Positions 12,083 through 23,893 of a DNA stretch of 64,000 bases are shown here, piece after piece. Each line of letters begins with the position of its first letter. The stretch's first letter is position 1. The stretch comes from Ascochyta rabiei. Taxonomy: Eukaryota > Ascomycota > Dothideomycetes > Pleosporales > Didymellaceae. Position numbers and translations under genes: made by a program. The notes below the pieces were generated by a model that did not search any database, was not told the DNA's origin, and was given only the letters and a program-made list of their open reading frames with translations. Location: the NCBI RefSeq assembly GCF_004011695.2, contig NC_082426.1, positions 558,001 through 622,000 of the forward strand. The letters are read 5' to 3'.

Positions 12083-13815
12083 ATGGCATCTACCGCATCT
12101 CAGAAACCAGAAGATCGCGAGGGAAAGGACAAGTACACAGGAAAGCAGGTATTCGAGGTTGACGAATGTACATCTAGTCAGGCCAGCAGCGAAGCAAGCG
12201 ACAACTCACGCACCTTGTGGCAAAACGTCAAGAAGTACCGCAAAGTTACCTACGTTACATTCGGTCTCACCTCCGCAATCCTACTCTATGGCTACGACAA
12301 TGTTGTGGTTGGCACCGTCTCTGCCATGCCAATATTCCAGTAGGTTTTCCAACTCCACCTAGGATCGATTTTCGTCACCTGCCACAACCGATGCTAACAA
12401 GTGGGTTCAGAAAGGACTTTGGTATCTTTTACGAGGGTAAATGGATCCTCCCATCGACGTGGCTCGCTCTCTGGAACGTTGCATCTCCCATAGGCGGAAT
12501 GGGTGGCTCGGTCTTTGGTGGATGGTTGCAAGACAAGATTGGACGTCGTCTTGCACTGGCCATCTCATCCTTCCTTTCTGCTCTTGGCGTTGCCATCATG
12601 TACATCTCGTACCTACCGGACGATGTCACTGGCCGACGCGTTGCGTTCCTAGTGGGCAAGTTCTTCCAGGGTGGCGCGATCGGTGCTGTTATGGCTGCAT
12701 GCCAGACGTATATGTCTGAGATCCTACCACCCGCTCTACGAGGATCTGGCATGGCTTTCTTCCCCGTCTTCACTTTGCTTGGTCAGCTCACCGGTGCACT
12801 GGTCATCTTCGGTGCGCTGGGCGCAGACAACGGCTACGCCATCGCGTTTGGGTCCCAGTGGCCTTTCTCCTTCATTCCTATCGTTGTCGCCTTTTTCATA
12901 CCAGAGTCACCTGTCTATCTTGTTCGCAAGCGCAAAATCGACAAGGCACATGCTGCGCAAGCACGACTAGATCCACCTGGCACGGACACGAAAGCTATAA
13001 TTGACAAGCTTCTTGCGGACATTGAGCACGAAGAACAGTCTGGCAAAGTTACATTCGCCGAGTGCTTCCACAAGAGAAACTTCCGCCGCACCTTCATCGT
13101 CATGTTCTCAAGTGCTCTTCCTCCTATCTTTGGCATTCCATTGCTTGCCAAGGCATCCTACTTCCTCCAGCTCGTCAACATGAAGGCCAACATCTCAATC
13201 ATTTTTCTCATTTTGGGTATCGTTCTGGGACTGATTGCCAATTGCGTGTCGGTCTGGATTATGGCTCGTGTTGGCCGAAGGCCACTGGTACTAGTGGGTC
13301 TTCTGACATCCTCGGCCCTTTGGCTGTCCATGGGTATCGCGAACTGTTTCACGGTTACACCCGCTGTCACATGGTATGTATTACACTGGACGTCATCGTT
13401 GCCCTCTACTAACGCTCTTATCAGGTGGACCGCAGTATCCATGATGCTCACCATCACCGTAGCTGGCGTAAGCGTCTGGCCTGCATCCTTCGCCATTGCC
13501 GCCGAGACCTCCTCCCTACAGCTCCGCGCCCGTACCCAGGGCCTCGGCTGGTGCGTCTCAGCACTCGCAACCGCTGTTTCTGGTCTCGCATTGCCCTACG
13601 TCTTCAATCCTGACGAGGGCAACCTCAGAGGCAAAACAGGATTCACTTATCTCGCAACTTGTCTGGCTGGTGCTGCTGTAGCCTGGTGGCTGATACCAGA
13701 GATGAAGGGCAGAAGTGCAGCGGAAATCGATAGGATGTTCGAGTTGAGAATGAGCGCGCGTCAATTCAAGGGCTGGAAGAGCGAGTCGATTGAAGAGCTG
13801 ACTGTACGAACTTGA
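12083..13815 (+). CDS. MFS sugar transporter (maltose/hexose permease type)
   Basis: Three exons, 12083-12339, 12411-13373 and 13425-13815, encode 536 residues with about twelve hydrophobic helices. The first intron has a clear GCTAAC branch site. Signatures of the sugar porter family are present: the GYDN stretch in helix 1, GRR after helix 2 (DKIGRR), the PESP motif before the central loop followed by basic residues (RKRK), a second GRR (ARVGRRPL) after helix 8, and PEMKGRS after the last helix. Such proteins import hexoses or alpha-glucosides with protons across the plasma membrane. The sequence fits the branch often labelled maltose permease, but the substrate is not decidable. A start at 12217 in another frame does not fit, because exon 1 gives a normal helix 1. 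Confidence 0.93.
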
Positions 13816-14867
13816 GCTTTATCGACCCGTCGTTGATTCTTCCCTTTGGGCGCAGATCTATGCCAACTATGCAACCTTGCGGCCACTGGCGAACAGTAGC
13901 ACTCCAAAGTTAGACTCCATCCGAAGGGCGAGACGTTGAGAATCTAATGCTCCATCTTACGAGGGCTCGATGGTACACGTAACGACATGCCTAGAGGCTC
14001 TATCAACGATGTTAGATCTGGCTGATTGTTCCCTTCTTCGGCCGTGGTGCATACTCAGATGACTGCTTGCGTATACAGACGCTCCGAGCCATGCATGCAA
14101 ACCATGCCTCCCTTCTGCAACCTCAATCCACATATCGTGCGTGTGACCCCGCGTTTTTGCAGATGAGAACACCCAGACGCAAACATCACGGCGGCGGCAA
14201 GGCGACGTCGATGTCAGCAACGCATGGTCTCTGGAAAGACGCAGCAAACCAGGCCTGCGAAATAGAGGTTCGGCGCTCTGACAACGGATCGGATGGCGGT
14301 AGTTTTCGAATCCGGGTTGCAAGACGCTGCACTCCTAAACAACGCAGGTTATTGCTTAGTCCTAGCGTCTCGAGGTGATCTGCAGGGCGTCGTCGATCCG
14401 GGGGGACTGGAGTAGAAGCGGGTCTTGATGTGGGGCCGCATGTGGAGCCAGTGCAGTGGAGATTGTTGCTGGGGTTACGCTGCTTTGTTGCACTTGTCCG
14501 AGCTACGGAGTGGCACAGATCTGCATTCAGAGTATTGTAATTCAGAACTCAGCATCACTAACCACGCTGCCTTATTGCATGAAAGGGAGACGAGTGCACG
14601 AGCTAAATGTTAGCATTTAAAAAACTAATTACAGTTCGAAGACAGGCAACGTTTTCACGGTGGAGTGTACAAGAAGGTGTGATGAATATTAGAATTAATA
14701 CTTGACCAAGCAATATGGTCTTGAGCTATGCATTGCAGAGCCCCAATTGTGCGCCTTGAACATCCCCCATCATGTACGCTAAAAGACCAAAATCTAAGCA
14801 TGAAACTGTAGTAAGGTCAGCACGATTCGTCACACCCAACGCCTTCACACTAACCAGAAGCAGCACA
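13816..14867. other. Intergenic region, about 1 kb, convergent gene ends
   Basis: It separates the 3' ends of the transporter (plus) and the Asn/Gly-repeat protein (minus). The part near 14620-14720 is AT-rich. No gene, RNA or clear repeat seen. Confidence 0.5.
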
Positions 14868-15668
14868 TCATAGAGTGATGTCAGGCAGTGTGATATCAGG
14901 CAATGAGATGTCCGGCAAAGCAATGCTGGGGCTCACGTCGGGACTCACGTTGACTGAGTTTCCATTACCCGCCTGGTTGTTGCTGCCTGCGGTGTTTCCG
15001 TTTCCATTGCCGTTGCCTGCAGAATTGCCATTGCCATTGCCGTTTCCATTCCCATTGCCGTTACCGAGGAACTTGTTGCCACTGCCTGCAGTTGGGTTGG
15101 TGATGGAGCCGATGGTGTTGGTAATGCCGTCGAGAAGGCCACGCTCCTTGAAGTTGACTGTGTTGCCGTTGCCAGCTGAGTTTCCAGAACCGGCTGTGTT
15201 TTCGTTTCCGTTGTTGTTGCCAGCTGAGTTGTCATTACCGTTCTTGTTGCCATTACCGTTGCCGTTGTTCTTGAAGACATTGTTGTCGCCGGCACCAGGG
15301 TTGGTGATGGAGCCAAGAATGTTTGTGAGACCAGAACCAAGGTCACGATCCTTCAAGATGGAGGGAAATGTGACTGTATTGCCATTTCCGGCCTTGTTAC
15401 CGCTGCCTGCAACATTTCCGTTGCCATTGTTGTTGCCAGCGGAGTTGCTGGAGATAGATTAGCGGAGGAAGCATGGTTGTCTTAAAAATACTCACTCGTT
15501 ACCGTTGCCGTTTCCGTTCTGGTTGCCGTTGCCCTCGAAGACGTTGTTGTTGCCGGCACCGGGGTTGATAATGGAGCCAAGGATGTTGCTGAGCTGTGGT
15601 GTAGGCGCAGAAAGAACGGTGGAGGAGAAGGAGAAGAGGGACACAGCGATGAATGTGGTGGTCTTCAT
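14868..15668 (-). CDS. Secreted Asn/Gly-repeat protein with three modules, unknown function
   Basis: Two exons, 15668-15496 and 15447-14868, encode 250 residues. A signal peptide is clear (MKTTTFIAVSLFSFSSTVLSA, cleavage expected near residue 21). The mature part has three imperfect repeats of about 65 residues. Each begins with a hydrophobic segment containing GSI-NP-AG, passes into runs of Gly-Asn dipeptides, then AGNGN and a short hydrophobic end. Modules one and two are separated from the next by KDRD and KERG. The tail is a short ISLPDITLPDITL repeat. There are no cysteines in the mature part, unlike most small secreted effectors. No known domain is recognised. It could be a wall-associated or solenoid-forming protein, or a repeat precursor cut at the basic sites; both are inference. 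Confidence 0.8.
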
Positions 15669-16974
15669 TGTGAAAGAGGTGGAGTATGCAACAAGCGGAA
15701 TAGTGCTCAAAGTGAAAGTCGAGAGTGGTGTGCAGGCCGAAGTGATTGAAAGCGGGAGATGAGTAGTCCAGAGTAGAGCTGTGCGACCTCTAGATAATGA
15801 TCGTCCCTAGCAGATCATCCTCAGCACATGCTCCTGACACCTCTGGTTTCCCCATCTGTTGAATACTTGTCAAGCCTCGTCCGTCATTGCAGATTGCAGA
15901 GAAGCGATATACTTTCCATCTGGCAGAGAGCTAAGATCCACCCTTTCATGATGTTCTTGTCGATCAACCACAGACACCACAAACCCTACCCAATTAGAAC
16001 TATCAGCAACAAGTAGCCGCTTGCCCATTTGGTCGCTCGGGTAGTGAAATTGAGTTTTGTAGCCTCGCCGAAGCCTTAGCGTAAGACGGAGCGATCTTCG
16101 GTTATCAAACTTCCGAGCGGAGGTCGACTGCACGCCACACATGCCTGTGTGATGTCAGGTTCCGCAACATGGCAAAAGGCGTGCATATGGATGTTGTACT
16201 ATCCGTGACAGCACGTCTAGATGCTCAATCGCTTCAGAGGTGTTGTGGTAATCATTCGTCGCTACGCAGTTGAAGTTTTGAGAACAGATCTTCGTGAGTT
16301 CAAGCGGCTCCTGACGATTGTCACTTAACCGTGTCAGAGGGATCGGAATCGCAATACCGGTCAATTCTGTGGACCTTTTGGCACTTGCGGGTTCCTGCTC
16401 TTGGGCACGTCATTGAAGATCAATCGCCTAAATGGGTTAGTAAATTTGGGGCGCATCCTTTTATGGAAGGAATGATCGGCAACTAGTAAGGATGTAGTGC
16501 GAGTCATATCTCGGGCGGAGGTTTGTCCAACTTGACACCATGATCATCGATACATCAGACGCTGCTACTACTACCCTCGACGCTGTACCCAGAGAACTCG
16601 ATGTGCTAGCATTCAGCTTTCTGCTTGCCCTCCACTGCCGATGCGCTAGACAAGAACGCAAGGACACTTCAGCTTGATGTTGGACTAGCGTCCCGAAAAC
16701 AAGCAATACCTACTGCGTCCTCTCAGCTGTCTCCGGTCAGCACGACTGGACAGGCACGGCTCTTTGAGCGTGGTTGTGAGTATTGAAACCATGTCCAGAA
16801 GCAATGGCACGACTGTAGTCATAAGCACTGGACAAAGCTTCTTCGTGAACGCCTTCACTATGATTGCTTAATAGGCGCTTTGTATCGACCATGGCAGGCT
16901 GTTGTATTTTGACATGTCTATATGCGAATGTGTAGATCTTGGTTTTCCAGGGTGCTGCTACTCTGAGCCCTAAC
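15669..16974. other. Intergenic region upstream of the repeat protein
   Basis: Promoter side of the Asn/Gly-repeat gene followed by about 1 kb in which I see no gene, RNA or repeat. Confidence 0.5.
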
Positions 16975-17017
16975 CTACTGATTTGGAATAGCGCTTACAA
17001 CTATTTTCCAAGAGCTT

Positions 17018-17620
17018 ATGTTGCTTGATCTTCCCTCAGCCCTTGGTTTTCCCAAGGGCATGCACCCTGTCCTAGCCACCAACGGCCTGATTGCAGGAGA
17101 TGAGGATGCGCTTGGAAGGCTACGACTCATTGGCGTCGTCCCCGCTGTCGTTTCCACGCTGGTAGGCGGTATTCCGCTGCGTCTTGGAGACTTTCCCCCC
17201 ACCAATGCTGCGTATCAATCCAACAACAACGGCTTGTTCAGCGCCAATGCAAAGTGCACCATCGTGCCGGATGTCCTCTCTGGGCCGGGGCTCTACCCAG
17301 AAGCCGTCGATATGACATTCGTCACCGCGCCAACACCTCGTTACTCCATCAAGGTCCTAAACAGTATCATCGACTAACCGACGTTGCTGAATGGACTCAT
17401 GACGGGCCTGTGGCAGCAGAACACCCATTTCCTTAATGAAAGCACCGCCCAGGCACAGTTTAGATGCGGGAACGTCATACTGGGTCTTGCGGCGAGCGGT
17501 GCTGGAACTATATCTGGTACGCTGCAAGGAAAATATGCAGACGTGCATGGCTTTTCGGCTTGTGCGCAGTTGGTGGGCTATACGGCTCAGAAATGTCAAG
17601 GTCTGGAAAGCGCCGCATGA
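17018..17620 (+). pseudogene. Unrecognised reading frame interrupted by one in-frame stop
   Basis: A frame opening with the ATG at 17018 runs 119 codons, meets TAA at 17375-17377, and continues in the same frame to a TGA at 17618-17620. Together it is about 200 codons with a protein-like composition (many Gly, Ala, Leu, few rare residues) on both sides of the stop. The frame also stays open for about 12 codons upstream of the ATG. I do not recognise the family. An intron spanning the stop (GT at 17363, AG near 17415) can be drawn but shifts the frame and soon meets another stop. It may be a decayed gene, part of a longer gene with unseen exons, or chance. Confidence 0.35.
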
Positions 17621-17742
17621 TGCGGAGGTAGCTGCTCGTAGCTAACTCACTCTTTTCTGAAATCCGCCGGTCGCAACGCAAGTGTGATGGTATCAAATAG
17701 TATAGGAGTTGTTGCTTTGTAGAAAAGCATCATGTGTTTCCG

Positions 17743-19346
17743 TCATGACAGTTTCCTGTTTGTTTCCGGTCTCTTACTGCCCGTCCGCGCCACACCAACA
17801 TCCCTTGCTTCCTCTTCGTCACTGGCGTCATCGTAGTAGTTCGACATCTTGACCCGCCCATTTTTCTCTTCAACGTCTTCTGGTAGTCTTGGCAGTTCCT
17901 TATCCCTCGTCTTGTCACCTATTACCATCTCTATCCTTTTACCACCTGGAATGTCCTTCTCTTCCATGCTCTCCTGGCTATCGACACTCTTCCAGCTTCC
18001 GCTGTACTTCGGCAACTCGACCATACTCGGTGTCATGGTTCTTGGTACACTGACTTCGCTCCACACCAGACGAAGCAGAGGAGAGAGACAAGGGAGGCAG
18101 GCGGTCAGTATGCCTATGTCAACTTCGATCTGGGACCAAACGGGGATCCAGGCCCATGTCCTGTTGAAGCTGTTAGATGGGCTGTGGTTGAGCAGACAGT
18201 GAGGCTGAAATATTCAGTGCAAGGGGATGAAAAGCAGAGAGGCCACTGATATATACGCGAGAGCTCCGGGAGACGTACCAGCTTGAATCCGCCTGCTGCC
18301 ATCCCACACCATGCTGAATTTCGTTGCCACTCGTGAAAATTTCACAGAGACGCATGGTGCTTGCTACAACAGGAATGAGGCCAATGGAGAAAATGACGAT
18401 GAGAGCCGCTGTCAATGTTGTCAGATTTAGGTCATAAAAAGTGATCGAAATGAGGACCCAAAGGGAGCAGAACAGAACTCACTCCTTTGTCGCTTGTTGA
18501 ATTTCAGCAGGGGTAGCAATGGTAATGGATACAACAGCAGCACCACGTCAGTAAATACATTTATGGCACCTTGAACGTGCATGAACACTGTGCTGTCAAT
18601 GCACATTATGGGAAGCTGCTCCAGATTCCAGGCTGCGCTGATGGGTAGACAGGAGAAGATCTGGACCTGTGAAGCGTAAACACGATGATACTAAAAGTGG
18701 GCACAGATACTGACAAGGACGACAGCAACGGTAAAGGCTGATATTAACCCAGCCGTTGCCCAGATGGCGCGTGACTGGACGATGAGAGGTAGACCTCGCT
18801 TCCCGGAGCCAATGCGATGGAAGAGTGCCAGAACGGACATTTTCACTGCCCTAAAGAATAATTTAGAGGTTGAGTTGTAAACGGGAAAGCGAGCATACCA
18901 ATTCGCTACAAAGTATACCAGCAGGTTGATCCATTTGTACTACTCGAGGTTAGATTGATGTGCTGATGCGCAACGCACACATCTCACCATCAACATGAGT
19001 TCGAAATCCTCTTTGTGGAGTTCTGATGAGTGTCGGCCTCTCCCGTGTTCGACTTGTAATATGATAGTGGCTGTCTGAGCCAATCCCAAAGACTTCGGCT
19101 TCATCAGCTCGTCCGAAAGATAGTTGTATTGGCGACACATACAGCGGCAACCAAGATGAAGAGATCATCCAACCCGAACTTTTTTACTATAAATCCTCGC
19201 GTGAAGAAGCTGGATGTCTGTCAGTGTTATTTCGTACCAATTCATAGTGAGTGTACTGACCGAAGCAGGACGAAGAAAACAGCGACAGTGTACTGTGCCA
19301 TGGTGACGCGATTCAACAACGGGCCTTGATTGGAGGCAGCTGACAT
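17743..19346 (-). CDS. PTH11-like / SAT4-family integral membrane protein (fungal rhodopsin-domain)
   Basis: Eight exons are proposed: 19346-19261, 19209-19143, 19092-18988, 18939-18899, 18850-18715, 18666-18483, 18408-18279 and 18160-17743, giving 388 residues with all phases consistent. The spliced protein shows the family's landmarks: RFFTRGFIVKKFGLDD after helix 1, VEHGRGRH in the extracellular loop, a YKWINLLVYF helix, KMSVLALFHRI, the CLP-AAWN loop with cysteines, and a last helix beginning WSQIEVDIGI. The cytoplasmic tail of about 100 residues is charged and carries SP/TP sites and an acidic DDASDEEE patch. The family holds membrane sensors such as Magnaporthe Pth11; the ligand is unknown. 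Exon 3 could begin at 19098, and an in-frame ATG lies at 19361. Confidence 0.85.
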
Positions 19347-20686
19347 AATGATGTGCCCCATATCAATCCGTATGCCGATATTTCCTATGATTTGTGGTTC
19401 CAACAAAAAACATGGAGTCCTCCAACTGACGCCAGACTCGTTAGGAGGGGAAAGTGAAATACTGTAAGAAACAACGGACTGTGGTGTCAAAATGACTGAC
19501 AGAGGAGCGACAGAAAGCCAAAAAGATGGAAGGTGGGTGAGCGGGGACTTGTGGATTTTTTGTGGGTGGAGACACTTGGTATCGTGCTCCCAAACACGTT
19601 CGGCATGGTCCAACAACGTAATGCCGTGGCACTGAAACCCATGCTTCTGGAAGGTTCAGATGGGAAAGCGAAGACGTGCGGCTGTGGGTGCTTCCACCTG
19701 GTAGCTGTGATGCAGGTAATGGTGCGGCACGTCCTGTAACAGAACGCGTGTCGAAACTTTAACTCGGCCCAACGACGCGGTCTTGGGCGATGAATAGAAC
19801 GCGTGCCCAAGGCTTGGGGAATTGAACAGTCTTCAGTGGTTGTATGTTCGCCGTCAGCAAGACTGCAGCTGGGTTATCCGCTGAAAGCGAGGCATGTAAT
19901 GAGCGATCATCCCAGAACGCCGGTTCGCGGATGCATGAAAGCCCATCCTTACCAACCGACGCGGAGAGACGTGGCAGTTTGAAATAAGGATCAGGTCCCA
20001 TGCTGTGCATCATCTGGAGTTTGGTGATTTGGTTGTTTGCAGGTCAAGCCTTCTGACGCGGATGTTCTCTCTGTATCACGTGTCGTACGGAAGGATTTGG
20101 CTGGTGTGACTGAGCACAGGGAGTAGTTTAGTTGCGAGCGTAACATTGTAGAGCGGAACAAGATGAAAGAGATGTCTACATGCTTGAAAGTGCGCTTACT
20201 GTGTTGTCAACAGGTGCAGCAACAGTCCATCGTAGAAAGCACAGCATGGACGCAACAAGGTCGAGGGGTTGACAGTCCCTCGACAGATGTCACAGGTCTT
20301 GCCTAGGAAGGTCAGAACGGCTAAGGTCTGGTTACTCGACAGTCGACAGCTCAAACCACAGCAGCTAACAATTCTGTAATGCTGACTAGCTGTTGGCAAG
20401 CCGGCATGTCCTGCTCGTTTTCGTGACGCTGTCGCGGCCAGACCTGAGTCGACTTGGACGCTGCCGAGACGACACCACGACTGTTATGCCATAGTGTGCA
20501 GCACTGCACATCTCAACGGCCAAGGGCCTCCGGTAGCTACGAGCATTCGTCAAGAACATGTGTTCGCATGGCGATAAGCGAGAAGGAGTTGATTGGGACC
20601 AAGAAGAGAAGGAGGCTGTGACCCCAGCATGCAGCGTCACGACCACGGAACACGAGCAGATTGCGTTTTTGGATCGAGAACGTTTG
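19347..20686. other. Intergenic region, first part
   Basis: Promoter side of the PTH11-like gene and further sequence with only short overlapping frames. No gene seen. Confidence 0.45.
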
Positions 20687-20714
20687 GTGTGTTGTGTTGT
20701 GTTGTGTTGTGTTG
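20687..20714. repeat. (GTGTT)n microsatellite
   Basis: Five or so tandem GTGTT units in intergenic sequence. Confidence 0.9.
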
Positions 20715-21220
20715 AGCTGCTGATCTCACCTGACCTGGTCTGATCTGGAGTGTTCGTTCAATGAGGCGAGGATGCGGAAGATCCGATGCGGCCTAGTGTG
20801 GCGCGCGCGAAGGACGATTACCGGCTCCACGAGGGGATGCGTTCCTCTCACGTCATGGTGTCCGAATGAACGGCTTCCTCGCCAGCATGGTTGTAAGATT
20901 GCGGGGAGCGCATCCCTGTGCAGCCTTGGAAGAAGCACAGCCGCTGTAGCCCGCGGGGAAGAAACGCCCACTTGAGCACGGCAGGTCAAGCTCATGCCCT
21001 TTCACCGTCGGTAAGCTGTAAGCCCATCCAACAAACCGGGAAGCTGCGGTTGAGCTTGTCTGCTTGTCTGCCTACCACCTTCCACAGCCTCAACGACCAC
21101 CTACGCTCTTCCCTCGAGCGTCGAAAACGACCATTGCGTGAGCAGCAGTCCACCGGAGCTGCCGCACTCGTGCATCGAATGATTGCGCTGTGAAGTGAGC
21201 GCTGGTATGTTCGCTCCCGC

Positions 21221-21246
21221 ACATGCACATGCACATGCACATGCAC
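21221..21246. repeat. (ACATGC)n microsatellite in the leader of the CBM48 gene
   Basis: About four hexamer units just upstream of the chosen start at 21285. If translation began at 21183 they would encode alternating His-Ala, which argues for the downstream start. Confidence 0.9.
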
Positions 21247-21284
21247 TCGCCCTGTGCAACCACCTAGTTCCCCTCTGCCCTTCT

Positions 21285-23893
21285 ATGAGCATCCTTTCTC
21301 GCCCCAACCGCCACCGTCTACGCTCCCTGTGGACGAGTAGCGGACGCCCGTCTTCACCTACTGACGATATTCCTCCCAGGCCAGATCCTACCACCAAGAG
21401 CCCCAGTTCCCTCAATCCCCTCGCAAAACTGACACGACACGCGAGCGATCCTACTCTGCAGAACGCTCGCAGCTCTCCACCTTCTGCCCCCTTGTCTTCC
21501 TCGGCGGTAACAGCCAAAGCCAACATGCAGGGCGACGCTACCATTACTTTCACGCAGCCGGGCGTGCAGCCGCCTGTCTATGTCGTCACTTCCCTCAGCA
21601 CGCCGCCATGGGCACCTCTTGAGCTGAAGCCGAGCGAGGAGAAGACGCCGTCTGGCGACATGGTCTTTGAGCACAGGTTTGGCAACGTCGCCGAGGGTAG
21701 CTACCAGTACAAGATCCGCATTGGTGAGGGACATTGGGTTCTTGACGAGTCCAAGGAAACTGGTGCGTAGTATCATGTCTCTTCCTAGCTCTTTTTTTTT
21801 GACACAGAGTAGCTGCAGATGAGCTCGGCAACCGCAACAACGTCGTTCACGTCAGTCCCGCGGAATCCAACGCTGCTATCGACCGTACAGCAAATACCAA
21901 AGATACGCTCGATCGCAAGGACAGCACGCTTGACACAAGTGATATGAATCCAGGACCCATCCCGTTCGTGGTCGTGGAGAAAGCCACCGACCGAAACCAG
22001 CCAGAGTATGGCGACGTGCATCCTAGGAGCTTTGTCGTGGACGAGTCCAAGCGCGCTGCCGACCCAGACCCGGACTTTGAAGAAACCAAGACAGACTCTC
22101 CCCTCGACACCGAATCACTCAAGTCACCAGAAGTGCCTCTCGTCATGGTCGAGAAGGTGGACGATAAGCCAGTGAATGGGGACGACTTTGGTCAAAATGC
22201 AACCAACGGCCGAAAGTTGGCACACGAGCTGGGATCCGCAGATGCATCGCCAGATCGGCTCATCATCTCGCCTGACGAATCCAATGAGCTTGAATCTGAG
22301 GACGAGCAAGCCCCACTGTTCCGGCACGAGTCGTTCCAAGATTCCAAGGCATCTTTACCTGAGCCTGCCATGGATGCAATTGAAGAAGAGTCTGTACAAT
22401 CTTCGACCGACCATACCAGCTCAGGAGACGCCATGGATACACCTTCGGCGGAGTCGCAGGATGAATCACAGGACAACAACGAGCTGGGCCATGGCCCTCT
22501 TCTCCCCCACGAAACAGACTTCCGGGACAATGCAGGCGAGCTTAAGAGCATGTCTCTTCTTTCTCACGAGACTGAAGATGAAACAAAAGAGGACGATGAG
22601 TTCACCGAAGGGCCCTTGCTTTCCCACGAGACCGGTTTTACCCTACCAGCCAGAGATGACGACAGCGACTATGAAGAGGACGAGCATGACGTAGCTCCGC
22701 TGTTACCACACGAAACTGGTTCCTTGTCGTATAAGGTCAGCGAGGCCGCTATCAGAAGCAGTCGCCTTACAAGGGACAAGTATGAAGACGAACCATATCA
22801 CTACACGCAACACGGCGACGACTCAGACGACGGCGAAAATCACGGAGAGCTGGACCTTGCTCCTACCTTTTCACACGAACGAGACCTGCTCGCTGAAGAC
22901 CATGGAGCACCCCTGCTTCCGCACGAACGAGGGTCTGCAGCTGAAAGTGTGTCTGGATCTGAGCGATCTAGTAGCATGAGTCCGACAACATACGAGAGTG
23001 CTTATCCGGCTCTCGGGCAAGAGATGGACTCTGCTGGTGAAATATTTGGCGGCTCAATGCGCTCTTCATTTTTCAGAACGAGGACTAGCAGTAGTACGCT
23101 TCCGAACAAGTTGCCCCGATCGGACGCAGAGGACCTCAATCTCCACGACCTGGGACTGGAAGCCTTCCCCGTCGGTCGTGACCAGATCTATGAGCGTGTG
23201 GCAACTATTGGCCGTAAACTTCCCGAAGACGAGACGCACGACATGCCGACCTCACCACAGTCATCGGTTTTTTCGCAAGCTTGCTCTTCGGTCGACCTCG
23301 TACCGGTCAAATCGTACCTCTCTTTGGCGTCGGTGCGCGAAGATTCGGAAGAGGAAGACGAGGGGCAAGACGCAGACGTCGAATCTCTTCCCTCACCCGT
23401 GTTCATGAGCCAACAGAGCGCTAGATTCGCTCGCGATACAGACCCTCTTGCTACGCCCCATCCTGACGATAGCAAACAGCTTGGATTCGTGCCCGACGAA
23501 AAACCTGAGACGGAAACCACTCACGCTGCCGAGTCTAGCGAAGCCGACAGTGTTAGCAAGACTGACGGTGCCAAGGACAGCTCAAAGGGCATGACTAGCC
23601 TGTCCGACATTGTCGCTTCGAGAGCAACGGTCATGAACACTCTGACACCACCGCTCACTCCGAGAGCGCTTCAGGCAATCTCTGACAAGGAGACACCCAT
23701 GACTGCACCCGAGTCAGAACTTCGTCAACGTCGAGAACCTGTGAAGGACAACACCGAAAGCTCGCTGCCTATTCCACGTCCTGACAACAAAGACCAAGGT
23801 CTTTGCAGCACTGATCCCCTCGTAGTGACATCGGGCGCCGAGGAACCGAAGCCTAGGAAGAGCAGTCTGCAGGATTGGAAACGGGCTAGGTGA
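21285..23893 (+). CDS. CBM48 (AMPK glycogen-binding type) protein with repeated His-Glu motifs
   Basis: Two exons, 21285-21762 and 21813-23893, encode 852 residues. After a basic Ser/Pro-rich lead, residues about 85-173 form an E-set/CBM48 domain like that of AMPK beta subunits: a first strand (ATITFTQPG), a PPW turn, a strand with FEHRF, YQYKIRIGEGHWVLD and NNVVHV. The remaining 680 residues are acidic and disordered. They carry about seven copies of a short motif, Pro-Leu or a close variant, two residues, then His-Glu followed by Thr, Ser or Arg (between about 22300 and 22935). The first part suggests glycogen or carbohydrate binding, or a scaffold linked to Snf1 signalling; there is no kinase-binding AMPK-beta C-terminal domain. 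The acceptor AG at 21811-21812 is chosen because the earlier one makes a stop. Confidence 0.82.

Noticed and set aside
12217..12410. Alternative start of the sugar transporter in a different frame
   Set aside because: It reads through the first intron in the wrong frame; the spliced exon from 12083 supplies a proper helix 1.
14281..14330. Possible tRNA B-box-like TTCGAATCC near 14307
   Set aside because: No A-box at the right distance and no acceptor stem could be formed.
17363..17415. Intron that would remove the stop at 17375
   Set aside because: Donor, branch-like and acceptor sequences exist, but joining them shifts the frame and gives an early stop.
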